Assembly: GCA_031280965.1 (NCBI GenBank)
Contig: JAITFZ010000031.1
Coordinates: forward strand, 1-42,535
Source: Oscillospiraceae bacterium
Lineage (GTDB): Bacteria > Bacillota > Clostridia > Oscillospirales > Ruminococcaceae
DNA: 42,535 nt
Direction: 5' to 3'
Every line of letters begins with the position of its first letter. Positions within the stretch are counted from its first letter, which is position 1. Below, piece by piece: positions 22,000-30,759 of the stretch. The notes beneath the pieces are model-generated. The model searched no databases and was not told the origin of the DNA. It saw only the letters and a list, made by a program, of their open reading frames with translations. The position numbers were made by a program, and so were the translations under genes.

Positions 22000-22641
22000 A
22001 TGAAGAAGAAATTAAAAGACAGAGCGGCGTTGCTGATTCTCGTCCTGCTTATTACAGCGGCGGCAGTCAATGCCGGCGCGTGCGGCAGAAGCACGGAGAG
22101 CAGAAACGAGCCGTATGAGCAACCGCAACCGCCTTTAGTAAGCGGCACTAATGACGAGGAGCCGCCCGAGCCTGACGAAAATCCGAAAACGCCTGACCTT
22201 GAAGAGTTTCCGAAACCTCCCGTAACCGTTGAGGAGGAAGACGGCGACATCATTCTTTCGCCGATTGAGGAGAATTCAATCGTGCTGACGGCGCAATCGC
22301 TTATAGGAATCCCGTTCAGAGATGGCGGAAGCTCGCCGGAAGAGGGGTTTGACAACTCGGGATTCATCTTCTACGTTCTGCGCCGAAACGGCTATGTAAA
22401 CTGTCCGCGCGCGCTTCACGAGCAATCAAATATGGGTAATAAAATCAATTCGATTTCCGAGCTTAAATCGGGGGACTTGGTTTTCTTCTCGGATAACGGC
22501 GAAAGGGCGGGGTTCGGTGGAATATATATAGGCGACGGCATTATGATTAGCTGTCGTATGCCGGGCGAAACGGTCAGAGAGTTTGATATAACAACACAGT
22601 ATTACCGCGGCAGTTTCTTTACGGGTGTGCGGGTGCTGTAA
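22000..22641 (+). CDS. NlpC/P60-like lipoprotein lacking the catalytic cysteine
   Basis: A 213-residue protein. A signal segment (LLILVLLITAAAVNAGAC) ends in a possible lipobox Cys near residue 28. A Pro/Glu-rich linker of about 55 residues follows. Residues about 100-213 form an NlpC/P60 fold: 'AQSLIGIPFRDGGSSPEEGF', then 'DNSGFIFYVLRRNGY', 'LKSGDLVFF' and 'GGIYIGDGIMISC'. Active members have D-C-S-G-F and a His before the 'GIYIG' strand; here Cys is Asn (codon AAC) and the His is absent. It is therefore probably a non-catalytic wall-binding or regulatory relative. It follows ypeB but has its own promoter and a strong terminator. Confidence 0.78.
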   Translation: MKKKLKDRAALLILVLLITAAAVNAGACGRSTESRNEPYEQPQPPLVSGTNDEEPPEPDENPKTPDLEEFPKPPVTVEEEDGDIILSPIEENSIVLTAQSLIGIPFRDGGSSPEEGFDNSGFIFYVLRRNGYVNCPRALHEQSNMGNKINSISELKSGDLVFFSDNGERAGFGGIYIGDGIMISCRMPGETVREFDITTQYYRGSFFTGVRVL

Positions 22642-22658
22642 AAATAACGCAAAGAGCA

Positions 22659-22699
22659 GCAACCGTGCGGCGCACTGCGCCCGCACGGTTGCTTTTTTT
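22659..22699 (+). terminator. Intrinsic terminator after the NlpC/P60-like gene
   Basis: Stem GCAACCGTGCGG/CCGCACGGTTGC (22659-22670 with 22681-22692), then seven T. It ends on the last codon of the oppositely oriented LRR gene. Confidence 0.92.
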
Positions 22700-24968
22700 A
22701 ATAAAGCCAATACTCTAAATTATCCAATATATGCTGTATTGAATCTAAGTCGTTTTCGCCGGGGTTTCCCCAAACATCCAACCGCAACAGATTCGTAAGT
22801 CCGGCGAGCGGTGAAAAATCGCTGATAGCGTTTCTGCTTAACCCAAGATAAATAAGATTAACAAGCCCGGCGAGCGGCGAAATATCCTCAATGAAGCCAT
22901 TAATAAGAGCAAGATGCGTCAAATCGATAAGCGCAGAAAGCGGCGAGAGGTCGAATATAGCCATGTTGTAAATTTCCAGAGAGGTAAGCCGCGTAAGCCC
23001 GAACAGTGGCGCAAGGTCTACAAAAACACCCCGTCCCGTCGAGTCGTACCAATCGCCGTTAAGTTTAAGCGACGTAAGGTTTATAAGCCCGGCGAGCGGC
23101 GAGAGGTCGAATATAGCCATGTAAATTTCCAGAGAGGTAAGCCGCGTAAGCCCGGACAGTGGCGCAAAGTCTACAAAAACACCCTGTCCCGTCGAGTCGT
23201 ACCAATCGCCGTAAAGTTCAAGCGACGTAAGGTTTGCAAGCCCGGCGAGCGGCGAGAGGTCTGTTACCCGGTTAATGTTGAGATGGAGGGTTTTAAGGTT
23301 TGTAAAACCTATTAAGTCGGGAATCTTTTCGTAAGCACCGATGGCTGTGCCAAAAATGTTAAGCGTTTCAAGATTCGGCAGTGCCGGCAAAGTCGAAAGC
23401 GCATAAGAATTATAAACATCATAAGTAGAAAGAGTAAGCGAGCGGAGATTCGGCAACGATGATAAGAATGAAAGGTTGCCGGCAGAAGAACCCGAGAGCG
23501 AAAGCTCCGTCAGTTTGCCGAATTTTGCTACATGTGAAGGCTCAATTGTAAAATCGGCGAAAATTTGAATTCTTATAACCTCCGTAAACACCGATAACTG
23601 TGAAAGCATATGCTCATCGTCGATGTATAAATCAAGCATGGTTAAGCTGTCAAGTCCCGTTGGCGGCGAGATATTGGCAAACACACCGCTATTAAAGAAA
23701 GCATGGTTAAGGTTCGGCAGGTTAGAAAGCTCAAGCAGTTGCACATCGCTGTTTTCGATGCTAAAGGAGTAAAGCAAAGGCAGGTCGTCAAGCGTAAGCC
23801 TGATTATTTCACAGTTGTAAAAGTTGATATTATGGAGGTTTTTAAATTCGGAAAGCGGCAAGGTATCCGTGATTTTACAATTATAAAAGCCTATACCTTT
23901 TATATCTAATCCGTCAAGCACCGAAAAATCATCAAAGATAATATTATTAAAATATAAATGATTTAAGTTCGGCAGGCGCTTTAAGTCGCGCAAATCCGTA
24001 CTCGCGGTCATTTCGCCGGACGGGTATATGGTGATAAAGTCAACATGCTCAAGCCAGCTGTTCGGGATATAAAAGTTTTGGCTGTATGTGTTTAAAAGAG
24101 ACTGACGTATATCATCGTTAAGGTCCCAAACGTAAAAATCATCATCGTCCTGAAGCTCGACGGTCGGCAACCCGAGAATTTTTTCAATATGCGCGATTGC
24201 TTCAGAATCAATACGCAGGAACGGATTGAATGAGAGTAAGACGTAATTAAGCGCTTTGAAATCTTTAAGCGGGCTTAAATCACTGACGAGATTATGACTG
24301 AAGCTGAGTTGTTCAAGGTTCGGCAACGATGCCAAAGGCGAGATGTCCGTGATTTTATTATTATCCAGATTCAACTCACGAAGTTCTGTAAATTGCGTGA
24401 AAATCGTCACATCGGATATACCTAAGCCATTAGCCCAAAGTGTCGAAATATTCCGAAAATGCCGTAGCTGTGACAGGTCGCCGAACGTATGGCGCCAGTG
24501 CAGTTCAAGGAATATATCAAGGTCACTGCGCCATAATTCGTCATCGGCTTCGAGATTGAGCCTTCTAAAAACAAATGACTTGAGTTCTTCACTCTCAAAA
24601 ACAACGATGTAATCCGCATCCGCAAGCATAAGACGAAGCCGTTCGCTGTCGGTGTTTTCCACAGCGCGCACGAGAATTTCCCACGCCGCAAGTCTGTTGC
24701 CGTCCCCGATATAATAATCGTGCAGAATTATGTAAATTTCCTCGAAAGCCGGGTCGGCTTCAAGCGCCATGTTATAGAAGTTCACGGCGTTCCTGTAATC
24801 CATTGTCACGAAATACTTATCGGCGCGTTCTTTGAGCAGTTCTGCACGGCTTTTGTCGCCGTCTCTGATGTAATCGGCAAGCTGAAACGCGCCGAACACC
24901 AACAGCGCAATAAGCGTGAGCGTAGCGGTGATTGAGAACTGTTTATGTTTTTTAATAAAATTCGTCAT
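22698..24968 (-). CDS. Membrane-anchored leucine-rich-repeat protein
   Basis: A 756-residue protein starting at 24968 with AAGGAG 7 nt upstream. Residues 14-32 form a membrane helix or signal anchor (ITATLTLIALLVFGAFQLA). Residues 40-110 resemble TPR helices ('YRNAVNFYNMALEADPAFEE'). From about 165 to the end are leucine-rich repeats of the internalin type ('LTSLEIYMAIFDLSPLAGL', 'LIYLGLSRNAISDFSPLAGL'), giving a curved outward-facing surface. No sorting signal or enzyme domain is present. Residues about 574-676 are a recent tandem duplication of about 52 residues. The ribosome site is held in a perfect hairpin. It could mediate adhesion or recognition, but the partner is unknown. Confidence 0.85.
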   Translation of the reverse strand: MTNFIKKHKQFSITATLTLIALLVFGAFQLADYIRDGDKSRAELLKERADKYFVTMDYRNAVNFYNMALEADPAFEEIYIILHDYYIGDGNRLAAWEILVRAVENTDSERLRLMLADADYIVVFESEELKSFVFRRLNLEADDELWRSDLDIFLELHWRHTFGDLSQLRHFRNISTLWANGLGISDVTIFTQFTELRELNLDNNKITDISPLASLPNLEQLSFSHNLVSDLSPLKDFKALNYVLLSFNPFLRIDSEAIAHIEKILGLPTVELQDDDDFYVWDLNDDIRQSLLNTYSQNFYIPNSWLEHVDFITIYPSGEMTASTDLRDLKRLPNLNHLYFNNIIFDDFSVLDGLDIKGIGFYNCKITDTLPLSEFKNLHNINFYNCEIIRLTLDDLPLLYSFSIENSDVQLLELSNLPNLNHAFFNSGVFANISPPTGLDSLTMLDLYIDDEHMLSQLSVFTEVIRIQIFADFTIEPSHVAKFGKLTELSLSGSSAGNLSFLSSLPNLRSLTLSTYDVYNSYALSTLPALPNLETLNIFGTAIGAYEKIPDLIGFTNLKTLHLNINRVTDLSPLAGLANLTSLELYGDWYDSTGQGVFVDFAPLSGLTRLTSLEIYMAIFDLSPLAGLINLTSLKLNGDWYDSTGRGVFVDLAPLFGLTRLTSLEIYNMAIFDLSPLSALIDLTHLALINGFIEDISPLAGLVNLIYLGLSRNAISDFSPLAGLTNLLRLDVWGNPGENDLDSIQHILDNLEYWLY
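22940..23095. repeat. Tandem duplication inside the LRR gene, unit A
   Basis: A 156-bp unit nearly identical to 23096-23248. It includes a 3-bp insertion relative to the other unit (IYNMAIF against IYMAIF in the protein). Confidence 0.85.
23096..23248. repeat. Tandem duplication inside the LRR gene, unit B
   Basis: A 153-bp unit adjoining unit A. The few substitutions indicate a recent event that added repeats to the array without breaking frame. Confidence 0.85.
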
Positions 24969-24972
24969 AATA

Positions 24973-25011
24973 AATCTCCTTGTGTTAATTTAATTTTAGC
25001 ACAAGGAGATT
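24973..25011 (-). promoter_or_regulatory. Hairpin that sequesters the LRR gene's ribosome binding site
   Basis: On the minus strand AATCTCCTTGTG pairs perfectly over 12 bp with CACAAGGAGATT, with a 15-nt AT-rich loop. The 3' arm contains the AAGGAG ribosome site (24981-24976) of the LRR gene, 7 nt before its ATG. No T-run follows, so it is not an intrinsic terminator. It is a candidate translational switch or thermometer. Confidence 0.65.
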
Positions 25012-25049
25012 AAAAATACAATAACAAAACGGTTACAATTTTTTATTTT

Positions 25050-27584
25050 TCACGCCGTAACAATTTGAGACTCCGCCTGAAGATTCAACTTCTCCACCGC
25101 CGCTTCCCGCATTTTATACTTCAGGATTTTTCCCGCCGCGTTCATGGGGAACTCGGTTACAAAGTCAATATATTTGGGGACTTTATGCTTTGCTATACGC
25201 TCAACGGTGAAAGCTTTGATTTCTTCTTTAAGCTCCTCGCTTTCCTCTGTGCCGTCTTTGAGGATTATACACGCCATAATCTCCTCACCGTAATCCTTTG
25301 AAGGTACGCCGATTACCTGAACATCGCGGATTTTCGGGTTCGTGTAAAGGAAGTCTTCGATTTCTTTAGGATAAATATTCTCGCCGCCGCGTATAATCAT
25401 ATCCCTTATTCTGCCCGTGATTTTATAGTAGCCGTCTTCTTTGCGCCTGCGGGCAAGGTCGCCGGTATGAAGCCAGCCGTCTTCGTCAATCGCCGCCGCG
25501 GTCGCTTCCGGCATTTTATAGTAGCCTTTCATGATATTATAGCCGCGGGCGCAAAGCTCGCCGTCGGTATCGTCGGGGAGTTCTTCGCCGGTTACGGGGT
25601 CAGTGATTTTCACCTCAACGCCGAAAATAGGTCCGCCGACTGTGTTAACGCGCTGTTCCACGCTGTCCGAAGTCTTGCTCATCGTTATGGCGGGAGAACT
25701 CTCGGTCTGCCCGTAAGTTATGCAGATTTCGCTCATATTCATCTTGTTAAGCACATCTTCCATGACCTTGACGGGACAGGGCGAGCCTGCCATTATACCG
25801 GTTCTCGCGTACGAAAAGTCGGTTTTTGCGAAATCCTCATGCTCCAGCATCGCGATAAACATAGTCGGGACGCCGTGGAATGCGGTAATAGCGTTTTCAT
25901 GGACGCACTTTAAGCCTTTAGCGGGCGAAAACGCAGTAATAGGATAAATCGTTGCGCCGTGGGTCATTGCGGCGGTCATGCCGAGAACCATTCCGAAACA
26001 GTGGAACATCGGCACGTGAACCATAAGCTTATCGTTGTTTGAAAAATCAAGGCAGTCGCCGATTGCCTTGCCGTTGTTGACTACGTTGTAGTGCGTCAGC
26101 ATAACGCCTTTCGGGAAGCCGGTGGTTCCGCTGGTATACTGCATGTTGCAAACCTCGTTTTTATCAAGCGACAGCCGCCGCGAGCGCACCTGCGCCGCCT
26201 CGGCTTCGCCGTCCCCCGCTAAATTGAACGCTTCGTCCCACGTAAAGCAGCCGTCCTGCTTTGAATCAATTGTGACTATGTTTTTGAGAATCGGCAGGCG
26301 CTTGCTGTTAAGCCCGCCGGGTTTAGACGCTGCAAGCTCGGGGCAGATTTCCTTTATAATACCGACATAATCAGAATCTCTGAACCCGTCAATCATAACA
26401 AGCGTATGCGTGTCAGACTGGCGCAGAAGATATTCGGCTTCATGGATTTTATAAGACGTGTTGACCGTGACAAGTACTGCTCCTATTTTCGTAGCCGCCC
26501 AAAACGTGATAAACCACTGCGGTACGTTGGTCGCCCAAATAGCCACGTGCGAGCCTTTTTCGACACCCATCCTGATAAGCGCGGCGGCAAACTTGTCAAC
26601 ATCATCGCGAAATTCCCTGTAAGTGCGGGTGTAATCAAGCTCTACGTATTTATAAGCAAGCTGGTCCGGAAATTCCTCGCAGATTCTGTCAAGAACATCG
26701 GGAAAGGTTTCATTTATAAAGGCTTCTTTTTTCCACGGATAAAAGCCGGTGCCGCGTTCATCGGCATAAAGCGTTTTTTTATTAATAATCCACGGCTCCA
26801 TATACCGTGCAAAGTGCGGGAAAACTATGCCGGCGTCCTCTAAGTTGCCCGCCCAGCGCTTAACCCACTCAAGCGAAATATAGCCGTCATAGCCGCTTTT
26901 TTCAAGTGCGCGAAGCATATCGGGTATAGGCAAATCGCCTTCGCCCATTAAACGGTAATTAGGCATATTCCCGCTCATAACGCTGTCCTTGGTATGGACA
27001 TATTTTAAATATTTACCGAGATTTTTAATAGATTCTTCGGCTCTTTCGCCGAAATAACGATAAGGGTGGTGCATATCCCACAAAGCCGCGACATAAGGCG
27101 AATTCACCGCGTCAAGCACTCTTCTCAGCCGCTTCGTGTCGGCGTAAACACCGTTTGTTTCCACTAAAAGCACTACGCCGCCGACTTTCGCGGTTTCGGA
27201 AAGGACACCAAGCTCACTTATAATAAAATCATCGTCAACCTCACCCGTGACGTGCGGTTCGGCATCTGCCAGTATACGAATAAAAGGCGTATTGAGTTTT
27301 GCCGCCAATTGCACATACTGCTCGATTTCTGCACGGTTTTCGGTGCTTTTCCCCTTATATTTAAGCGGACAGCCGGAAGAAAGGCAGGGGATTTCAAGCC
27401 CGGTACGCTTTAAAGTCTCCTTGGTTTTTTCAATGTCTTTCGAGAACGGCTTGGCTTTTACGGCGAAGATATTGTCGCCGAGCCCGCGGATTTCGATGCC
27501 GTTAAAGCCGAGGTCGGCTGCCATTGTGTAGATGTCAGACCACGAAAATTCGGGGCAGGCGAGTGTTGAAAAGCTGATTTTCAT
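25050..27584 (-). CDS. Fusion of a TIM-barrel isomerase-type domain and an acyl-CoA synthetase
   Basis: An 844-residue two-domain protein read without interruption from 27584. Residues 1-275 are a xylose-isomerase-like TIM barrel (sugar phosphate isomerase/epimerase type) with its metal/substrate residues kept: 'LLVETNG', 'ALWDMHHPYRYF', 'YVHTKDS', 'GEGDLPIPD', 'ISLEWVKRW'. Residues about 300-835 are an ANL-family synthetase: 'MQYTSGTTGFPKGVMLTH', 'YGQTESSPAI', 'GWLHTGDLARR', 'GRIRDMIIRGGENIYPKEIE' and the lysine in 'NAAGKILKYKMRE'. It should form acyl-CoA by an acyl-AMP intermediate; both domains look active. There is no internal start between them. The substrate is unknown. A divergent promoter pair separates it from glgP. 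Confidence 0.85.
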   Translation of the reverse strand: MKISFSTLACPEFSWSDIYTMAADLGFNGIEIRGLGDNIFAVKAKPFSKDIEKTKETLKRTGLEIPCLSSGCPLKYKGKSTENRAEIEQYVQLAAKLNTPFIRILADAEPHVTGEVDDDFIISELGVLSETAKVGGVVLLVETNGVYADTKRLRRVLDAVNSPYVAALWDMHHPYRYFGERAEESIKNLGKYLKYVHTKDSVMSGNMPNYRLMGEGDLPIPDMLRALEKSGYDGYISLEWVKRWAGNLEDAGIVFPHFARYMEPWIINKKTLYADERGTGFYPWKKEAFINETFPDVLDRICEEFPDQLAYKYVELDYTRTYREFRDDVDKFAAALIRMGVEKGSHVAIWATNVPQWFITFWAATKIGAVLVTVNTSYKIHEAEYLLRQSDTHTLVMIDGFRDSDYVGIIKEICPELAASKPGGLNSKRLPILKNIVTIDSKQDGCFTWDEAFNLAGDGEAEAAQVRSRRLSLDKNEVCNMQYTSGTTGFPKGVMLTHYNVVNNGKAIGDCLDFSNNDKLMVHVPMFHCFGMVLGMTAAMTHGATIYPITAFSPAKGLKCVHENAITAFHGVPTMFIAMLEHEDFAKTDFSYARTGIMAGSPCPVKVMEDVLNKMNMSEICITYGQTESSPAITMSKTSDSVEQRVNTVGGPIFGVEVKITDPVTGEELPDDTDGELCARGYNIMKGYYKMPEATAAAIDEDGWLHTGDLARRRKEDGYYKITGRIRDMIIRGGENIYPKEIEDFLYTNPKIRDVQVIGVPSKDYGEEIMACIILKDGTEESEELKEEIKAFTVERIAKHKVPKYIDFVTEFPMNAAGKILKYKMREAAVEKLNLQAESQIVTA

Positions 27585-27625
27585 TTTTATGTCCTTCCTT
27601 GTTCCATTTAAAGTATATCAGAAAC

Positions 27626-27655
27626 ATAATATCATGTTTTAGGGGTGATTGTCAA
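27626..27655 (-). promoter_or_regulatory. Promoter of the TIM-barrel/acyl-CoA synthetase gene
   Basis: Minus strand: -35 TTGACA (27655-27650), 18-nt spacer, -10 TATTAT (27631-27626). Its -35 lies 9 bp from the -35 of the opposite promoter, so the two regions could share a regulator. Confidence 0.6.
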
Positions 27656-27664
27656 GATTTTTGA

Positions 27665-27693
27665 TTGACATATATCATTATTTATGATAGAAT
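27665..27693 (+). promoter_or_regulatory. Promoter of the glycogen phosphorylase gene
   Basis: -35 TTGACA (27665-27670), 17-nt spacer, -10 TAGAAT (27688-27693). The start codon lies about 24 nt after the expected start site. Confidence 0.75.
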
Positions 27694-27723
27694 TCAAGGT
27701 ATAAGACAGAAAGGCTATGAAAT

Positions 27724-30045
27724 ATGAACTTCATCGAAATTCTCAAAACCATTTCCCCCGTCTCCCCCCCTCACGAAATCCATAAGATTTTATCTGAAGC
27801 CGTCATGAGCGAAATCGCTGTTGACTGGCGCAGAAGCGCGATTAAAGATACTCGCCGGGCGGCATATCTTTCAATGGAGTTTCTTATGGGGCGGGCGGTA
27901 TATAATAATTTGCTGTGCCTTGGCTTAACTGATGAAGCAAAAAAGGCTTTCGGGGAAGCGGGCGCTGATTTTGCCGTACTTGAAGAAATCGAAGACGCCG
28001 CACTCGGTAACGGCGGCTTGGGGCGGCTCGCGGCATGTTTCTTAGACAGCGCGGCGGCACAGGGTTACGCGCTTGACGGTTACGGAATCCGCTATAAATA
28101 CGGGCTTTTCAAGCAGAGCATTTCGGACGGTTTTCAGAAAGAAGCGCCCGACGACTGGACACGTTTCGGCGACCCGTGGAGTGTGCGGCGCGAAGAAGAC
28201 TCCGTGTTTCTCGAATATGCAGATTTGAGCGTAAAAGCCGTACCTTACGATATGCCGATAATCGGCAGGGGTAAGGAGAATATCAGAACTTTACGCCTTT
28301 GGCAGGCAGAGCCTGTGCGGGAGGGTGAATTCGACTTTGCCGCTTTTGATAAGGGCGAGTATTTGCGCGCTTCCGAGAACGCCGTGTTTGCGGAAAATAT
28401 ATCACGTTGCCTGTATCCGAACGACAGCACTTACGAGGGCTTGAAGCTTAGGCTCAGGCAGGAATATTTTTTCAGCGCGGCTTCAATGCGGGACATATTG
28501 AAAAAGCACAAGCAAAGCGGCAAAACAATGCAGGAACTGCCCGAATATATCAGCATACAGCTTAACGACACCCATCCCGTCATCGCAATTCCCGAAATGA
28601 TTAGGATTCTTGTGGACGGGGAAGGGTTAAAATTCTCCGATGCACTGGTTATTTCCCGTAAAATATTTAATTATACCAATCATACGATTATGGCGGAGGC
28701 GCTTGAAAAGTGGAACATCGGACTTGTTAAGGATATTCTGCCGCGTATTTATGAAATCTGCCTGCAAATAAACGAAGCGTTTATTGATTCTCTGTATGTT
28801 CAGGGGCTTTCTGCGAATAAAATAAATCATCTGCGAATTATTGAGGACGATACGCTTCACATGGCGCGAATGGCGATTTACTGCGCGTCCGCAGTCAACG
28901 GCGTGGCACAGCTTCACACAGACATTCTTAAAGCCGATACCCTGAAAGAATGGTATGAATTATACCCCGCTAAATTCCGGAACAAAACCAACGGCATAAC
29001 TCCGCGCCGCTGGCTCAAGCTTTGCAACCCCGGGCTTTCCGGGCTTATAACCGAGCTTCTCGGCGATGATTGCTGGGTCTATGATTTAAGTCGGCTTAAC
29101 GGCTTGAAAAAATACGCCGATGACAAAACGGTTATTTCCCGCTTCTCGGAAATCAAGCGGCAGAATAAAATCAAACTCGCGGATTACATTAAAGCGCACG
29201 AGGGTGTTGTAATCAACCCTGACAGTATTTTCGACATACAGATTAAGCGGCTTCATGAATACAAGCGGCAGTTGCTGAATGCGTTTTCGATTTTATATCT
29301 TTATTTTGGGATTAAAGACGGCAGGTTCGTGAATTTCGAGCCTATGACCTTTATTTTCGGCGCGAAAAGCGCCCCCGCTTACATGAGGGCGAAAGGTATA
29401 ATTAAGTATATTAACGAAATCGCCGCTTTAATAGACGGCGACAAACAAGTCAGAGAGCTTATAAAAGTAGTGTTCGTGCAGAACTACAACGTTTCCTATG
29501 CCGAAAAGCTTGTTGTCGCCGCTGATGTGTCAGAGCAGATTTCGACCGCAGGGACGGAAGCATCCGGTACAGGGAACATGAAATTTATGCTCAACGGCAC
29601 TGTGACGCTCGGCACCATGGACGGCGCGAACGTTGAAATAGCAGAGGAAGCGGGCGCGGAAAACAATTATTTTTTCGGGGCGGAAGCGAAGGAACTCGGC
29701 AGAATTATGCAAACTTACGAGCCGAGAAGAATCGCCGCCGCAGACCCGCAGATTCGCAGGGTTTTACAAACGCTTATCGACGGCACTGTTTCGGATAACG
29801 GCACGGGGCTTTTCAGTGAATTGTACTTCGCGCTTACCGACGGGGCTTCGTGGCATGTCCCCGACCATTATTATCTGCTCGGGGACTTGAATTCCTACGT
29901 TAACGCGAAACTGCAAATCAATGCAGATTACCGCGACGACAGAGAAGAATTTTTCAGGAAATGCTGGCTTAATACAGCGGGCGCAGGTAAATTCAGCTCG
30001 GACAGGACAATTAAAGACTATGCGGAGAATATCTGGAAAATTTAG
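27724..30045 (+). CDS. glgP: Glycogen/starch phosphorylase
   Basis: A 773-residue GT35 family enzyme starting at 27724 behind AGAAAGG. It releases glucose 1-phosphate from alpha-1,4-glucans using PLP. Family blocks seen are 'RAAYLSMEFLMGRAVYNNL', 'EDAALGNGGLGRLAACFLDS', 'IQLNDTHPVIAIPEMIRIL', 'KTNGITPRRWL', 'IQIKRLHEYKRQLLN' and the PLP/active-site region 'STAGTEASGTGNMKFMLNG'. The length is within the bacterial range. No other glycogen gene is nearby. The 3' end overlaps that of the convergent DUF6062 gene by 4 nt, leaving no room for a terminator between them. Confidence 0.95.
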   Translation: MNFIEILKTISPVSPPHEIHKILSEAVMSEIAVDWRRSAIKDTRRAAYLSMEFLMGRAVYNNLLCLGLTDEAKKAFGEAGADFAVLEEIEDAALGNGGLGRLAACFLDSAAAQGYALDGYGIRYKYGLFKQSISDGFQKEAPDDWTRFGDPWSVRREEDSVFLEYADLSVKAVPYDMPIIGRGKENIRTLRLWQAEPVREGEFDFAAFDKGEYLRASENAVFAENISRCLYPNDSTYEGLKLRLRQEYFFSAASMRDILKKHKQSGKTMQELPEYISIQLNDTHPVIAIPEMIRILVDGEGLKFSDALVISRKIFNYTNHTIMAEALEKWNIGLVKDILPRIYEICLQINEAFIDSLYVQGLSANKINHLRIIEDDTLHMARMAIYCASAVNGVAQLHTDILKADTLKEWYELYPAKFRNKTNGITPRRWLKLCNPGLSGLITELLGDDCWVYDLSRLNGLKKYADDKTVISRFSEIKRQNKIKLADYIKAHEGVVINPDSIFDIQIKRLHEYKRQLLNAFSILYLYFGIKDGRFVNFEPMTFIFGAKSAPAYMRAKGIIKYINEIAALIDGDKQVRELIKVVFVQNYNVSYAEKLVVAADVSEQISTAGTEASGTGNMKFMLNGTVTLGTMDGANVEIAEEAGAENNYFFGAEAKELGRIMQTYEPRRIAAADPQIRRVLQTLIDGTVSDNGTGLFSELYFALTDGASWHVPDHYYLLGDLNSYVNAKLQINADYRDDREEFFRKCWLNTAGAGKFSSDRTIKDYAENIWKI

Positions 30046-30728
30046 ATTATGTTCCTACCTGTTAAAAACTGCACGGCTTTTTGCGGCGAGGTTCTGACAT
30101 GCTCCATTTCGGGCGAGTGAAGTTTGCCGGCATTCCGATAATCAAAGCTGTCGCAGAATTCGCTGACATTGTAATTTAAAACCTTCGCGTATTCCGACAC
30201 CACCAGATTGAGCGCTTTCATAAACTCGGCGCGGCTGTTCTTAGGCAACTGCTCGGACTTTGCCATCAGCAGATGATAATGCGGCAGACAGAAAAATTCC
30301 TGCTCCCTGAAAATATCCCGGAACTTACGCTCCTTCTCGAAAAGCGAAAACACGGTTTTAAGCATATGATTGATTCCCCAGTCCACCTTTGAGCAGACGA
30401 AGCAGGTATGCTCTACCTTGTCGGCGCGCTTTGTCTTAGATGCGAAGATGTTCCTGGTTTCAAAGACGTTTCCTCTGACCGCGGCTAAGTGGGTGTTGAG
30501 CGTCAGCGCAAGCGACAGGCGGTTTCCCTGTTTGGCAAGCATGGGATAATGCACAACACAAAAGCCGAGTTTGTTGGTTTCCGTGCGAACGTCAGGTTCC
30601 ATCATTGCCGCGCCCATTATGTACTCGCTGATATGTTCCTCAACCGTATCGCGCATACGGCAAATCGGACAGCCCTCCCTCGGCTCGAAAACTTCGTTTA
30701 CAGGTATGGTAAGTAAACTCTCTCTCAT
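30042..30728 (-). CDS. DUF6062-type cysteine/histidine-rich protein
   Basis: A 228-residue soluble protein starting at 30728 with GGAAGGAG upstream. It carries CxxC and CxxxH patterns typical of the DUF6062 family of Clostridia: 'EGCPICRMRD', 'GFCVVHYPML', 'HTCFVCSKV' and 'FFCLPHYHLL', arranged as two half-repeats, probably binding metal. Function is not known. A -10 (TATAAT, 30770-30765) on this strand overlaps the -35 of the opposite ogg promoter, so the two genes have overlapping divergent control regions. Confidence 0.75.
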   Translation of the reverse strand: MRESLLTIPVNEVFEPREGCPICRMRDTVEEHISEYIMGAAMMEPDVRTETNKLGFCVVHYPMLAKQGNRLSLALTLNTHLAAVRGNVFETRNIFASKTKRADKVEHTCFVCSKVDWGINHMLKTVFSLFEKERKFRDIFREQEFFCLPHYHLLMAKSEQLPKNSRAEFMKALNLVVSEYAKVLNYNVSEFCDSFDYRNAGKLHSPEMEHVRTSPQKAVQFLTGRNII

Positions 30729-30759
30729 GACGGCTCCTTCCGGTATGCAAAAATTTATG

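Noticed and set aside
22940-23260. Tandem repeats that might be a CRISPR array
   Set aside because: The repeats are 153-156 bp, in frame and encode leucine-rich repeats; no short repeats with unique spacers exist anywhere in the window.
25011-25049. Intrinsic terminator between the synthetase fusion and the LRR gene
   Set aside because: Only weak pairing (ACGG with CCGT) is present, and the strong hairpin that follows has no T-run; the two genes may be partly co-transcribed.
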